A stretch of 64,000 nucleotides of DNA, taken from Segatella copri (GTDB taxonomy: Bacteria; Bacteroidota; Bacteroidia; Bacteroidales; Bacteroidaceae). Position numbers and translations under genes: made by a program. Shown in pieces: positions 26,640 through 37,228 of the stretch (its first letter is position 1; each line of letters begins with the position of its first letter). The notes beneath the pieces are model-generated. The model saw only the letters and a program-made list of their open reading frames with translations. It did not search any database and was not told the DNA's origin. Location: positions 62,001-126,000 of the forward strand of contig NZ_CATKVU010000001.1 of the NCBI RefSeq assembly GCF_949820605.1, in the 5' to 3' direction.

Positions 26640-27046
26640 TTGTCGCCTTCTCCGAAATGGAAAGGCTCTTCATAATAGATGTCTGCCATTTCCGAGAAGT
26701 GGTCAAAGTCCTCCAGCTGCTTGAGCATTTCTACGGCTTCTTTCATGATCTCATAGTCGTTTTCAGACAGAGGCATGTCGAAGATGGAATAGTTGGGGTC
26801 TGCATAGCGGTAGTATTTGCCATCATACACCTCTATAGGGGCATTGTAGCCCAGCTTGTCACTACGCATGATCTGCAGGTCTGCCTGTACGGTTCTCAAA
26901 GACACACCTTTTGAGATGCCTTCCATGTCATAGAGGGCATCGCTGCAAGCATCCACCAGGTTGTCGATGGTCCATCGGCGATACTTGTTTCTCAGGCAAT
27001 TATCTATTGTCTTGTACCTTATCAGGGCATTCTTGTTTGCTGGCAT
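26636..27046 (-). pseudogene. WYL-type transcriptional regulator lacking its WYL domain
   Basis: 136 residues beginning MPANKNALIRYKTIDNCLRN. The first 60 form the winged HTH of WYL regulators (RRWTIDNLVDACSDALYD, SLRTVQADLQIMR), followed by the linker FDMPLSENDYEIMKEAVEML and QLEDFDHFSEMADI, where full proteins of about 330 residues enter the WYL domain. Here the sequence ends after 12 unrelated residues. It therefore seems to be a deletion product. The remaining HTH might still bind DNA. It overlaps the RlaP gene by 4 bp, which may have been brought closer by the deletion. Confidence 0.65.
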
Positions 27047-27364
27047 AAGCTATTCTTTTTAAATTCTGTTGCAAAGATAGCAAATAACTCCGCAATCTAT
27101 TTGCGTAGCAACGATCATTTAACTTTTTCCTGCATTTTAAGGTAGTTTAGGAGGTTTTGGGGAGCCTAGAATCATCTTATTTTAAATTCATTGCTTGCAC
27201 AATGTGGCTTTTAGCATAGTACCCGTTGTTTAGCAAAAGAGTTATGGAAATCAGCAAAAAAATGTATAAAGTGTTCAAAAATAAGGAATAATAAGTATTT
27301 TTATCCCTAAAAATTATCATATTTGATATTTTTTACTTATCTTTGTACCCAAAATGAGCATTTT

Positions 27365-27694
27365 ATGTTGAAAATAGAGTGTGAAGATATTGAATTGTCA
27401 GACTTAATCTTAAGAGGTCACTGCACAACTAATCGTCTTTACAAGAAATTGAGTAGTAATGCATCTTTTAAAACCGACTTAGCTAAGGTTTTAAAGAAAA
27501 TGAAAATGGTGGACAATGTTTCCGAATTGAAAGACATTGGTTCTTTGCATTACGAACCTCTTGTTGGAGATTTGCTTGGTTACAGTAGTGTCAGAATAGG
27601 ATACAAGTCTAAATATCGCCTTTTGTTCACAGAACATGAGGAAGGTATAGTCATTAAATTAATTACAATAAGCGAACATTATGGAGACAAGTAG
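27365..27694 (+). CDS. RelE/HigB-type toxin
   Basis: About 109 residues starting MLKIECEDIELSDLILRGHC. The C-terminal strands LHYEPLVGDLLGYSSVRIGY and YRLLFTEHEEGIVIKLITIS carry the basic and tyrosine residues usual for RelE-fold mRNA interferases. The frame is open from 27323 without a better start. It overlaps the antitoxin gene by 14 bp; toxin-first order is typical of HigBA. A TATCTTTG box at 27338-27345 lies upstream. Family knowledge: ribosome-dependent mRNA cleavage. Confidence 0.75.
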   Translation: MLKIECEDIELSDLILRGHCTTNRLYKKLSSNASFKTDLAKVLKKMKMVDNVSELKDIGSLHYEPLVGDLLGYSSVRIGYKSKYRLLFTEHEEGIVIKLITISEHYGDK

Positions 27695-28817
27695 AATTGA
27701 CAACCAAGTTCCTTTCATGGCTACTCATCCTACAGAAATCATTAAGGATGAAATCAAGGAAAGAGGAATGTCACAAAAAGAATTGGCAGAACGCTTGGGA
27801 ATGCAAGCCTCCAACGTTAGCAGAATGTTAAGGGAAAAAGAAACTATCACTTCTGCTCTAGCTGTCAAGTTAGAAAAGGCTTTAGGTATAAAATCATCTT
27901 TTTGGCTTAATCTGCAAGCTGAATACGATAAGGATGTAGTTGCTATAGAACTTCGTAATGAAAAAGAGCTGGCTTCTATTGATCAAGAATACATGTTGTC
28001 CAGTCTTTTGAACATGAAAGAACTGTATGCTAAACTGAAGATTAGATCTTCTTTGTTTGTTCAAGAGAAATTGGATGCATTGAGACAAATATTTGGAATG
28101 GAGCCATCTCAGATTCCAACTTTCCAGTCTGCTTACAATGGTAATTTCAAAAAGAGTACAAAGGTAGAGACTGACGAGAAAAATCTTAGGACATGGCAAG
28201 TTCTGGCTTACGTGTCAGCTAAGCATAACAGACCTACTCATGGGTATGAGATGGGTAATGCCCGTAAGGCTGCTATGGAAATAGCTTCTGCTGCACATAA
28301 CAATAGGATTACAGAAGAACAAACAAAAGAGATATTATTTAAATATGGTATCTCTTACTCTTTTGTGTCTAAACTCGAAAAAGCTCCAATAGATGCCTAT
28401 TCTTCTTGGGTAGATGGTTATCCGGCTATCGTTACAACTCATCGTTACAATGATATTTGCAAGTTGATATTCAATATCATTCATGAGTTAGGACATATAG
28501 AGTTACATCTTAAGCCCAATACAAATGTTGCTTATATTTCAGATGGAGCATATTCTACAGACCAAAAGGAAGAAGAAGCTAACAAGTTTGCTGAAGATAT
28601 TCTAATTGCTCCTAATGTCTGGAAAGACATTATGAATACAAGTTCTAAGGGAATAGGAGTAAATGATATAGTTCATCATCTTAAATTACAAGCTAAGAAA
28701 AAAGGTTTGGATTTTGGACTTGTCATGTGGAGATATAAATTTGAAACTCACAAGTATGCTTTACGAGGGTCTAGCACAGAAAAAATATCTCATCCAATAC
28801 AAGAAAACTTCATTTAG
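27681..28817 (+). CDS. HigA-type antitoxin fused to ImmA/IrrE-like metallopeptidase
   Basis: A 378-residue protein. Residues 15-80 are a HigA-like XRE domain with the hallmark HPTEIIKDEIKERGMSQKEL and ASNVSRMLREK recognition helix. The C-terminal half has a zinc peptidase motif in IIHELGHIELH (HExxH near 267-271) followed by EEEANKFAEDILI, the third-ligand helix of IrrE/ImmA. The usual HigA is about 100 residues, so this is the long, Bacteroidetes-type form in which the peptidase domain may regulate repressor stability. Downstream partner of the toxin gene, with a 14-bp overlap. Confidence 0.85.
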   Translation: METSRIDNQVPFMATHPTEIIKDEIKERGMSQKELAERLGMQASNVSRMLREKETITSALAVKLEKALGIKSSFWLNLQAEYDKDVVAIELRNEKELASIDQEYMLSSLLNMKELYAKLKIRSSLFVQEKLDALRQIFGMEPSQIPTFQSAYNGNFKKSTKVETDEKNLRTWQVLAYVSAKHNRPTHGYEMGNARKAAMEIASAAHNNRITEEQTKEILFKYGISYSFVSKLEKAPIDAYSSWVDGYPAIVTTHRYNDICKLIFNIIHELGHIELHLKPNTNVAYISDGAYSTDQKEEEANKFAEDILIAPNVWKDIMNTSSKGIGVNDIVHHLKLQAKKKGLDFGLVMWRYKFETHKYALRGSSTEKISHPIQENFI

Positions 28818-28860
28818 GAAAGACTGTTAACAATAGTTCGGAAATATACTTTCTTTATGA

Positions 28861-30785
28861 GAGGGTGTGTCATAAGTCTGTGGCGCACCCCTTTTTATTT
28901 TTTGCCTTTTCACAGATACGAAATCTTTAAAAAACATTTTTATTTACAACAAAGCCCAAACTTTCACAAGCTCGGGCTTTGCCTTTCCGCAAAAGATTTG
29001 TATCTTTGCAGAAAACTTCTTTAAGTATGGCAAAGATACAAATAAAATCTGAAACTCGGCACGAATTGAGCTTTTTTCCTAACTCTTTCGATGATTATGT
29101 GCCAAAAGACAGCAAAGTTCGTATGGTGGATCGTATTGTTCGCAGTATGGACATCAACCCTCTCATGGATACCTATGATGGGATTGGTGCTCCTCCTTAT
29201 AGTCCGAAGATGCTTCTAAGTTTAGTTGTTTTTGCCTATATCAATGGCGTTTATTCCTGTCGTGGCATAGCGGACGCACTTAAATACGATGTTCGCTATA
29301 TGTGGATTTGTGGAGGCAAGCGACTGTCTTTCGCGACCATCAACCGCTTTAGAACCAATCATATGATAAAATGCATCGACTTCTATTTTGATGCGGTCGT
29401 CTCCATATTGGCTGAAAAGGGCGTGATTAGTCTGGAGGAACAATATGTTGATGGCACTAAGATAGAGTCGAAAGCAAACAAGTACACGTTTGTATGGAAG
29501 AAGACCGTGGAAAAGAACAGGGCTAAGCTCTTGGAAAAGACATCTGCTGCATTGGCTCAGATAAAAGAACAAATTCGCCTGAATGGCGGGAGTGACATTA
29601 GGGAAGAAGACAGCGAGCCAGCCACTTCCGCCAAGGATGTAGAGAGAAGTGCACGTTTGTGTGAGAGGCAAGTGAAGAACCTTCCTAAGGCAAAGCTTAC
29701 AGGAAGAGAGAAGCAAAAGCTAAATACTCAGATAGATCACTTGTTCAAAGCCTCGGACAAACTGCGCGAGTATGAAAAATCACTGGATATACTGGGCGAG
29801 AGAAACAGTTACTCCAAGACTGATCCCGATGCGACCTTCATGCGCCTCAAGGAAGATGCCATGAACAATGGGCAGACAAAGCCTGCCTATAACCTTCAAA
29901 TTGCGACAGAGAATCAATATTGGACGAATTTCGCCCTTTATCCCAATCCAACAGACACCCTGACCTTCAAGCCTTTTTTGGATAAGTACAAGAAAAGATA
30001 TGGAAAGCAATCCAAGAGCGTCACCGCAGACTCAGGGTATGGTTCGGAGGAGAACTACGAGTACCTAGAGATGGAAGAGATGATGGGTTATGTAAAGTAC
30101 AACTGGTTTCACAAGGAACAGCATAAGCCTTTCAAGGAGGATGCCTTCAACCAAGCGAACTTCTACTACAACAGGGATGATGACTATTATGTCTGCCCCA
30201 TGGGACAACACATGGAACCTTGTGGACAACGGCAAACGAAAAGTGACTCCGGCTATGTGTCTGTCATTACATTATATAGAGCACAACGATGTGATGGATG
30301 TCCGCTTGGAAGTCTCTGCAAGAAATCCAAAGGCAACAGAACCATATATGTCAACCATAAACTGAATGCATATAAAAAGGAAGCCTTCCTGCTACTAACG
30401 TCTGAAGAGGGCTTGAAACACAGAAGCCAGCGACCGATAGAGCCGGAAGCTGTATTTGGGCAGATGAAGGCAGATATGCATTATAAGCGATTCAGGCATT
30501 TCGGAAAGGACAAAGTTTACATGGACATAGGGTTGTTCGGTATAGGATTCAATTTGAAGAAATATTTGGGGATAAAACGATAAAACTCAATTTGGACAGT
30601 TTTACCGTCTGGGACAATTATGCCCTTTTGTGAGCTTTGGGGCTGTTTTGTTATCGATAAAACAAGAAAAGTAAAGTTTCTATACAATATAATAAGATTC
30701 CCTTTGTGAAGAAAGACTACGATTCAACTAGAATATACAGAAACACACAAAAAAAAGGGTGCGTCACAGACTTATGACACACCCT
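28861..30785 (+). mobile_element. IS1182-family insertion sequence, copy 1
   Basis: 1925 bp bounded by inverted repeats that open GAGGGTGTGTCATAAGTCTG at both ends, each itself able to fold as a hairpin. A second copy (56828-58753) lies in the opposite orientation. The element was inserted right after the HigA gene. No clear target duplication is visible. Confidence 0.88.
29027..30583 (+). CDS. IS1182-family transposase, copy 1
   Basis: 518 residues from ATG 29027, which follows the -7-like TATCTTTG; the longer frame from 28979 reads through this promoter. The N-terminal ELSFFPNSFDDYVPKDSKVR, YSPKMLLSLVVFAYINGVYS and the DDE residues in EEQYVDGTKIESKANKYTF and VTADSGYGSEENYEY place it in IS1182. 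The C-terminal third includes a cysteine cluster (CDGCPLGSLCKKSKGNR) and ends with the conserved glutamate context PEAVFGQMK. It differs from the copy at 57031 by only about ten residues. Confidence 0.92.
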   Translation: MAKIQIKSETRHELSFFPNSFDDYVPKDSKVRMVDRIVRSMDINPLMDTYDGIGAPPYSPKMLLSLVVFAYINGVYSCRGIADALKYDVRYMWICGGKRLSFATINRFRTNHMIKCIDFYFDAVVSILAEKGVISLEEQYVDGTKIESKANKYTFVWKKTVEKNRAKLLEKTSAALAQIKEQIRLNGGSDIREEDSEPATSAKDVERSARLCERQVKNLPKAKLTGREKQKLNTQIDHLFKASDKLREYEKSLDILGERNSYSKTDPDATFMRLKEDAMNNGQTKPAYNLQIATENQYWTNFALYPNPTDTLTFKPFLDKYKKRYGKQSKSVTADSGYGSEENYEYLEMEEMMGYVKYNWFHKEQHKPFKEDAFNQANFYYNRDDDYYVCPMGQHMEPCGQRQTKSDSGYVSVITLYRAQRCDGCPLGSLCKKSKGNRTIYVNHKLNAYKKEAFLLLTSEEGLKHRSQRPIEPEAVFGQMKADMHYKRFRHFGKDKVYMDIGLFGIGFNLKKYLGIKR

Positions 30786-30949
30786 CTTATTATTTATGAT
30801 AGTGCCAATTTAGGAAAGAGGCAAAAAACTTGTTTTTGGGCACTATTCTATAAGTTTTCTGCTGTTTCTTTTGTTGGTTTGAAATTTAATGTGTACTTTT
30901 GCCATGTCGTATATTCATACGGCTATATGAATCATTAATTGTAAAAGCT

Positions 30950-32809
30950 ATGCAGTATCCAACCCTATTAGAATATATGAAGGCTATTCAAGATGCCGGT
31001 AATAATCTTGACAAGTTGTCTCACCTTTCTGTCGTATTAGATGGTCATGGAGAACCCTATCATATCAGTGGTGATTCTTCCGTGGTATTCAAGATGCAGG
31101 ACAAGACTACCGGGAAATGTTATGCTCTCAAGTGTTTTACGAAAGCTCAGAAAGGATGTGCTGATACGTCTTCCAACAGTAGTTCTATGAAGTATCTGGA
31201 GAAGGAACTCCTGGTTCTGAGTCAAGGTAAAGAGGAGAAATATCCGGTACTGTTGATGGATTGGGTGAATGGTGATTCTCTGGGTGCTTCTCAGTTGAAA
31301 GTAGAGGATATGTCAACAGAAGCAACGAAAGCAGAGTTAAATGAGGCCATTACAGATGAATTTGGCGTGAAATACAGCAAAGATGGAAGAAAACTATTGA
31401 AAGTTCCACAAAAGCTTAAGGGTACTTATGCCATAAAAGAGGGGACAAAGATTATTTGTGACAGGGCATTTGAAGACTGTAAATCTTTGCGTAGCCTTGT
31501 TATTCCTAATAGTGTTACTAGCATTGGGGAAAGTGCATTTGAGGGTTGTTCTTCTTTGAAGAGTATTGTTCTTCCAGATGGTATTACAAGCATTGGGGAT
31601 GAAACATTTTTTGGTTGTTCTTCTCTGGCTAGTCTTGTTATTCCAGACGGTGTTACCAGCATTGGAAATGGTGCATTTGCCTATTGTGGTTCGTTGAAGA
31701 ATCTCGTTCTTCCGGAAAGTGTTGTCAGCATTAATGGTAATCTCTTTTGCAAGTGGAATGGAGAAGCGAAATGTTTGTCTCCGAATTTTATCTTTGAAGA
31801 TGGTGTGTTGTTTAACAAAGACAAAAGTACAATTATCTCGTTTAGAGACAAAGACATTACATCATATGTCATTCCGGACTATGTTACCAGCATTGGGGGA
31901 GATGCATTTTCCGGTTGCGAATCTTTGACGAGCCTCGTCATTCCAGATAGTGTTGTCAGTATAGGAGATGGTGCATTTAGTCACTGCGAATCATTGAAGA
32001 ATATTGTTCTTCCAAATAGTATTACTAGCATTGGATTTTGTGTATTCCAGCATTGCCGTTCTTTGAAGAGTCTTGTTATTCCTGACAGTGTGACAAGCAT
32101 AGATACATTGGCATTTTGTTATTGCTCATCTTTGAAGAGTCTTGTTATTCCTGATGGTGTAACCAGCATAGGGGATGGTGCTTTTTGTACTTGCGAATCT
32201 TTGGAGAACTTTGTCATTCCTGGTGGCGTCACCAGTATTGAGAAAATGGCATTTAGTGGTTGCAAATCCTTGAAGAGTATTGTAATTCCTGACGGCGTAA
32301 CTAGCATTGGGAGTGGTGCATTTAGTGGTTGCGAATCTTTGAAGAGTATTGTTATTCCGGACAGTGTGACTTGTATAGGAAATAGAGCGTTTGAATATTG
32401 CTTTTCTTTGAATAGTCTCGTTCTTTCAAAGTGTCTAATTAGCATAGGGGATTGGGCATTTAATATGGCTGAATCTTTGGAGAGTCTCGTCATTCCTGAC
32501 AGTGTTACCAGCATTGGGGATTATGCATTTAGTGGTTGTAGATCTTTGAAGAGCCTAGTTATTTCTAATAGTGTAACTCATATTGCTGTGGGTGCATTTC
32601 TGAGTTGCACTTCTTTGAGTAGCGTTGTTATTCCTGATGGTGTAACTAGTATTGGAGAAGGGGCATTCATCGGTTGTGAATCTTTAAAGAGTATTGTTAT
32701 TCCAGATGGTGTTGTCAGCATTGATAAAGATGCGTTTAGGGATTGCAATTTCCCAAACGATTTTAAACAGAAATTAATCTCCCGCTTCGGAGATAAAATA
32801 TTTGGGTAA
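30950..32809 (+). CDS. Kinase-like N-lobe fused to BspA-type leucine-rich repeats
   Basis: 619 residues from ATG 30950; a longer frame starts at the -7 box and is unlikely. The first 130 residues read as an incomplete protein-kinase N-lobe: a glycine-poor loop, VVFKMQDKTTGKCYALKCF with the ALK lysine at 61, a helix with glutamate (YLEKELLVL) and the hinge-like PVLLMDWVNGDSL. No catalytic HRD or DFG follows. Residues 175-600 are about 17 LRR_5 units of 23 residues, consensus CxSLKSLVIPDSVTSIGDGAF, with one interrupted by a 35-residue insertion. There is no signal peptide, so it is probably cytosolic, unlike surface BspA. Promoter TTTG (30870) and TACTTTTG (30894-30901), 20 nt apart. Confidence 0.85.
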   Translation: MQYPTLLEYMKAIQDAGNNLDKLSHLSVVLDGHGEPYHISGDSSVVFKMQDKTTGKCYALKCFTKAQKGCADTSSNSSSMKYLEKELLVLSQGKEEKYPVLLMDWVNGDSLGASQLKVEDMSTEATKAELNEAITDEFGVKYSKDGRKLLKVPQKLKGTYAIKEGTKIICDRAFEDCKSLRSLVIPNSVTSIGESAFEGCSSLKSIVLPDGITSIGDETFFGCSSLASLVIPDGVTSIGNGAFAYCGSLKNLVLPESVVSINGNLFCKWNGEAKCLSPNFIFEDGVLFNKDKSTIISFRDKDITSYVIPDYVTSIGGDAFSGCESLTSLVIPDSVVSIGDGAFSHCESLKNIVLPNSITSIGFCVFQHCRSLKSLVIPDSVTSIDTLAFCYCSSLKSLVIPDGVTSIGDGAFCTCESLENFVIPGGVTSIEKMAFSGCKSLKSIVIPDGVTSIGSGAFSGCESLKSIVIPDSVTCIGNRAFEYCFSLNSLVLSKCLISIGDWAFNMAESLESLVIPDSVTSIGDYAFSGCRSLKSLVISNSVTHIAVGAFLSCTSLSSVVIPDGVTSIGEGAFIGCESLKSIVIPDGVVSIDKDAFRDCNFPNDFKQKLISRFGDKIFG

Positions 32810-33095
32810 CTTTTTAGATTATTCCTTGGTTATTACGGCAAGAAAAAGATACAGGCAAAATTGATACTATTCTAATTACTTCTACTGTATCATCGAGATA
32901 TCTTCAGTCTCTTGATTACGGTTGCAAAGATGTGGCGATTTAGTGGGATGACAAAGGGAGATACTCTAAATGGAAGGTGGATTTTCCCTATTTAGTAGTA
33001 GGGATTTGTGAGTAGTGGTTATTTTTTAACCAAATTGTTTGCTCAATTCATTGGTTTTTAGTATTTTTGCACACCATTTTTTAAAAGTAAGAATA

Positions 33096-33392
33096 ATGAA
33101 TAAGACACAGATTGTAGCAGCATTTGCTGAGAAGGCTGGCATCACAAAGACTGATGCCTCCAAGTTCTTTAACGCTCTGATGGGTGTGATGGCTGATAAC
33201 ATCGTGGAGGGAGATGGAGAGATTTCCATCCCTGATTTCGGCCGTTTCTCCATCAAGCATGTAGCGGAACGCCAGGGTGTTAATCCTGCAACAGGCGAGA
33301 AGATTACCATTGCAGCTCGTGACAAGGTGGTATTCAAGGCTTCAGATAGCCTTCCATACTTCTCTCGCAAGCATAGTAATGAGCAAAGTTAG
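33096..33392 (+). CDS. HU/IHF-family DNA-binding protein
   Basis: A 98-residue protein: MNKTQIVAAFAEKAGITKTD starts the dimerisation helices and EISIPDFGRFSIKHVAERQG, then NPATGEKITIAARDKVVFKA, form the DNA-wrapping arms with the NPATGE tip. It binds and bends DNA as a dimer. The promoter is clear, TTTG at 33038 and TATTTTTG at 33062-33069 with 20-nt spacing. It stands immediately upstream of the helicase-nuclease gene and could be a nucleoid factor of the island. A short hairpin or terminator is not obvious. Confidence 0.92.
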   Translation: MNKTQIVAAFAEKAGITKTDASKFFNALMGVMADNIVEGDGEISIPDFGRFSIKHVAERQGVNPATGEKITIAARDKVVFKASDSLPYFSRKHSNEQS

Positions 33393-33513
33393 GATAGTTA
33401 GTTTATATCTCAAATCGGTAGCCATCAGAGTCATCTGGTGGCTTTTTTTGTTTCTGTGCAGATACACTGCACAGAAAGCTCGTAATTTTGTGGACGATTT
33501 AAAAATATTTTGT

Positions 33514-36500
33514 ATGAAAGATAAAAAGCAAGAACTGAGTGCCCATGTGGAGGAGATATTCAAGCATTATGTTCATCCTGGGCTTTACATCTGTGACTTG
33601 GCAACTGGTGGTGGCAAGTCATATACCATTGGTAAACTCACCTGTGAATATTATCCCAAGCATTTTGAGCGCATCATCATTCTGTGTGTTCAGAACAAGC
33701 TCATAGAGGGTATGAATCGCGAGATTGAGAAGTTTATCGATCAGCCTGGTTGTCTTAAGCTGAGTGAGAAGCTTGTAATAGAGAACAACACGGAGGTTAT
33801 CTTGAAGGCAGTAAGGTCCGGAAGTCTTCAGGAATTGCTGGACGAAATGGGATATCAGATAGAGCAGCAGCGGAAGAAGAAGGTTTCTGTGGCTGTGTTG
33901 GAAAACAGATTAGCGCAGGTTGAGAAATTGGCTAAGTGCATGAATGCTTTGGTGGCCATACTACAAGATGATTCTGAGAATGCTTCTCTGCTAGAGCAGA
34001 TACAGGCAGAAGAGAGCCGGCTGAGATATGCTGTCAGGGATTTCTTTGCCAACTACAAGAAGCATTTGCTTATTACTGGAGAAGTGAAGAAAGTGGGTGT
34101 GAAGACTATACTGAGCCGTTTTCCTTCATTGGAGAGTGTCTATCCGCAGGTTAACTACGCCAGCAGGAAGGTATTTCTGATGACCGTTCATAAGGCGATG
34201 CTTGGTATTGATCCTATTTTGTCGGAAAGTGTCTGTATCAGGGATTTCTGTGACAAGAAGACCTTAATCCTGTTTGATGAGTCTGATCAGGCAGCAGTAG
34301 CCATGCGTGATGTCATCATTGGTCAGGCTTGCAGAAAGTCTGCAGGCTTCAACAAATATGGCAAGGGATATCACGGCTATTTGCAGTATTTGGGCTTATT
34401 GTCGGCCAAGGATACCCTTACAGAGAGATATGATGGGACTCTTTTGAAGGAAAGTTTGGAGAAGGCTCAGAAAATTTGCCAGGATAATTGGAAGCGGAAG
34501 ATGGGGGATATACTGCCTTACAAGAACATCTTTCTGGCAGATACGGAGGATTAGAGCAGTTTTCGACGTGGTGTGTTCTTTGCCGGTCCCACCTTTAAGT
34601 TGGAGATTTGTGGTGGAGAGGAACAAGCTCGGTCCTTCATTTGCTATCGGGCTGGTGAGAAGAATTTCATATTGTCTCATGCTGAGAATGAGGAAGAACT
34701 GTCTGGGAAGTATGACATGGTGATTTCCTTGGATAAGTTCCTCAAGCTCTCGGAAAGCAATACTGTGGCGGTGAAGAAGTTCCTGAGTGGTTGCGTCAGA
34801 GAGGCTTTCCTGAAGAGGCAGGATGCTTTCAAAAATGAGACCGATGACAGGGAACAATACTTGGGGTGGCCTACGGTGGAAGGTGAAATCCATTCGTTCC
34901 TGGCTCGTTTTGAGGTGGTTTCAGAGAAGTTCTTTGAGCAGCAACTTCTGGATTACTACACCAACCGCAAGAATCTGACCATTAAGGTAGATGGCAAGAA
35001 ATATAAGGTTCAGGACGATTCCTTCTATATGCATGGTTGCCGGTTATATCAGGAGGAGCTTGATGAAAGAGACAGTCTTCACCGGGTAAGGCTCTCTTGC
35101 AGGGAGATTAGCTCCACGCCTGAGAAAATACTGTATGATCTGGTGGTTTCTGACAAGGTGGCTGTGGTACTCTGTTCTGCTACGGCTTCAAGTGAATCTG
35201 TGATCAGTAACTTTGATATAGAGTATCTGATGTCGGCTTTGGGCAGGAAAGTTCATCTTTTGGTCAGAGAGGATAGCAGGAAGTTTGAGGAGCTTGTTGA
35301 AGCTACGTATCCTAGCCGTCATCAGGTAGAGGTAGTGCCACTGGAGCATTATATGTTCAAGGACAGCCGCAAGGAACACATGACCCTACCTGAGAAATAT
35401 AAGCAGATGTTCTGTGAAGATGCTGTTGAGGAAGGACTGGTTGACCGATGGTTCAAGCTGACCAGAAGAGAAATCTTCCGTAAGGCTTCCAATGCTGATG
35501 AAGCAGTTTTTGAGTTCTATCGTATCTTTCAGTTCATCGAGGCTTATCACTGGTTCCACTGGCATGATGACATTCACAGTATGCTCTTTTTCCAGAATAG
35601 AGCTGCTCAAGCCTACGAGAAGCAGATGAACGTTATCGCTTGTCTGATTGACGGATCCTACAAGCAGAAGATGAAAAATGATGATCATATGGAGGATGTC
35701 TTTGAGAGTGGTTTACCTGATTGGCAGAATGAGCATCTGTTCATGTCCAACAGTTTAAAGGACGTGGAAAACAAGGTTTTGAAGAGATTGAGTGATGGCA
35801 GCATTTCCAAGGTGATGCTGGTGACGGCCTACGGTAGTTTCAAGGCGGGTGCCAATCTCCAGTATAAGATACCGGAAGGTATTGATTATGAGAGGGGTGA
35901 CAACTGGGAGGAGGATGAACATGAACTGAAGAAGGACTGGGATGCTGTATATCTCCAGAGTCCCACCTCTTATCTCTCTTTCAATGATGATAGCCAGGAG
36001 CAGGCTTTTGATGCTGGTCTCTACCGGATTATGATGTCGCTCATGATGCTCAACGAGAGAAGTTGGCTGACTCAGAATCAGGTGGGGCACTGGTTGGAAG
36101 AGGCAATTTCCAAGAAGTGTATCCGTTTCAGGGAGGATGCTGTGGCCATGGACAAGGCAGCCTGGGCTCAGACAATGGTCGAGCAGGCTGTGGGAAGAAT
36201 ATGTAGAACTAAAAACAAACCGCTGTCTACCTACGTTCTGTATGATGAGGGGATGACGGAATTCTTTATGGGTGATTTGGGTGACAAGTCACACACCAAG
36301 GAATTCAAGGCTTTGAGCAGTTATATTCAGGAGCATACTGAGATCGGCGTTGATAGTCATGCTTCTGCTGAAGAGGTCAAACTGCATAATGATTCCCAGG
36401 CTGCTCAATGCAAATTGCGTAAAATGAGGGAGAAGGCTTTACTCTTCACTCCACATCCTTATGAGGTGGAATATGAGAATTTAGAGGATGGGAGTGAAGA

Positions 36501-37209
36501 TTTGTCGATTCCTTATTACGTCAAGAGGGCTCAAATCATGAATCAGTACTACAAGCAGGCCATTATCCGTAATCCTGTGGTGGCTTCCTTGCAGGAGCTT
36601 GATGAACAGGCCATGATGGTTCCTTTCCTGAGAAAGTGTTATGGCAATTGGGAAAGAGATGAGGATGGATCTTTCTGCCAGCATCCTGTATCTCCTGCAT
36701 CTGTAAGATTGGATGTGTTGATGAAAAATAAGGTTATCCATGAGCATTTCGAAAGGAACGGATATGCTACAGGCTGGAGTTCGGATGGACTTATCCTACA
36801 CCCGGAGATTCTGATGGCGGATTATGCCGGAGAGATAGGTGAGGAAGCGTTCAAGGCGCTTGTTCTTCGTTATGTGGATTGCAGTGAAGAGCTGTTTGCA
36901 CATTTGGAGGATCGGGATTATGAGTTGGCTGATTTTGTGGTTCTCAATCCAGATGGTTCCTATAAGGTAGCATTTGATGTGAAGAATATGAATCCTTCCA
37001 TTGAGCATTTGGATAGAGAAGGGGATATGCCTACTTTAGAGAAGCGTCAGGAAAAGAAGAATCGTCTGGGGTGTCCGCTTTATACAATCAACATGCTCAA
37101 GATGCCATTTGAGTCGATGGACAGGTATGAGATTTGTGGGTTGATAGATGAAGATGGGCATGTCCAGGGAGATGCTATGTTGAAAATTAAAAGTTTAATT
37201 GAAAGTTAA
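33514..37209 (+). pseudogene. SF2 helicase fused to a PD-(D/E)xK-like nuclease, split by an in-frame TAG
   Basis: A continuous frame of 1231 codons from ATG 33514 with one internal stop, TAG at 34552-34554 (codon 347, between TED and SSFRRGVFFAG). Helicase motifs: Walker A DLATGGGKSYTIGK (K35), DEAD-box-like FDESDQ near 255, VTAYGSFKAGANLQ and motif VI EQAVGRICRTKNKPL near 890. The last 120 residues carry ELADFVVLNPDGSYKVAFDV then KNM, a D...DxK arrangement of PD-(D/E)xK nucleases. Upstream part alone is 346 residues; a restart at 34573 could give 878 residues without the Walker A. Paired with the gene at 37229. I infer a helicase-nuclease conflict system, currently interrupted. Confidence 0.8.
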
Positions 37210-37228
37210 TTATTTAATAAGATGTGAT

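Noticed and set aside
28979..29026. Upstream start for the IS1182 transposase
   Set aside because: The extra 16 codons include the TATCTTTG promoter box; the ATG at 29027 fits the family start.
30950..32809. CRISPR-like array from the 69-bp periodicity
   Set aside because: The repeats are in-frame LRR codons with varying sequence and no spacers.
34552..34554. Programmed readthrough or stop-codon recoding of TAG
   Set aside because: Other genes in the window end normally at TAG, and several neighbours carry simple nonsense changes, so mutation is the simpler reading.
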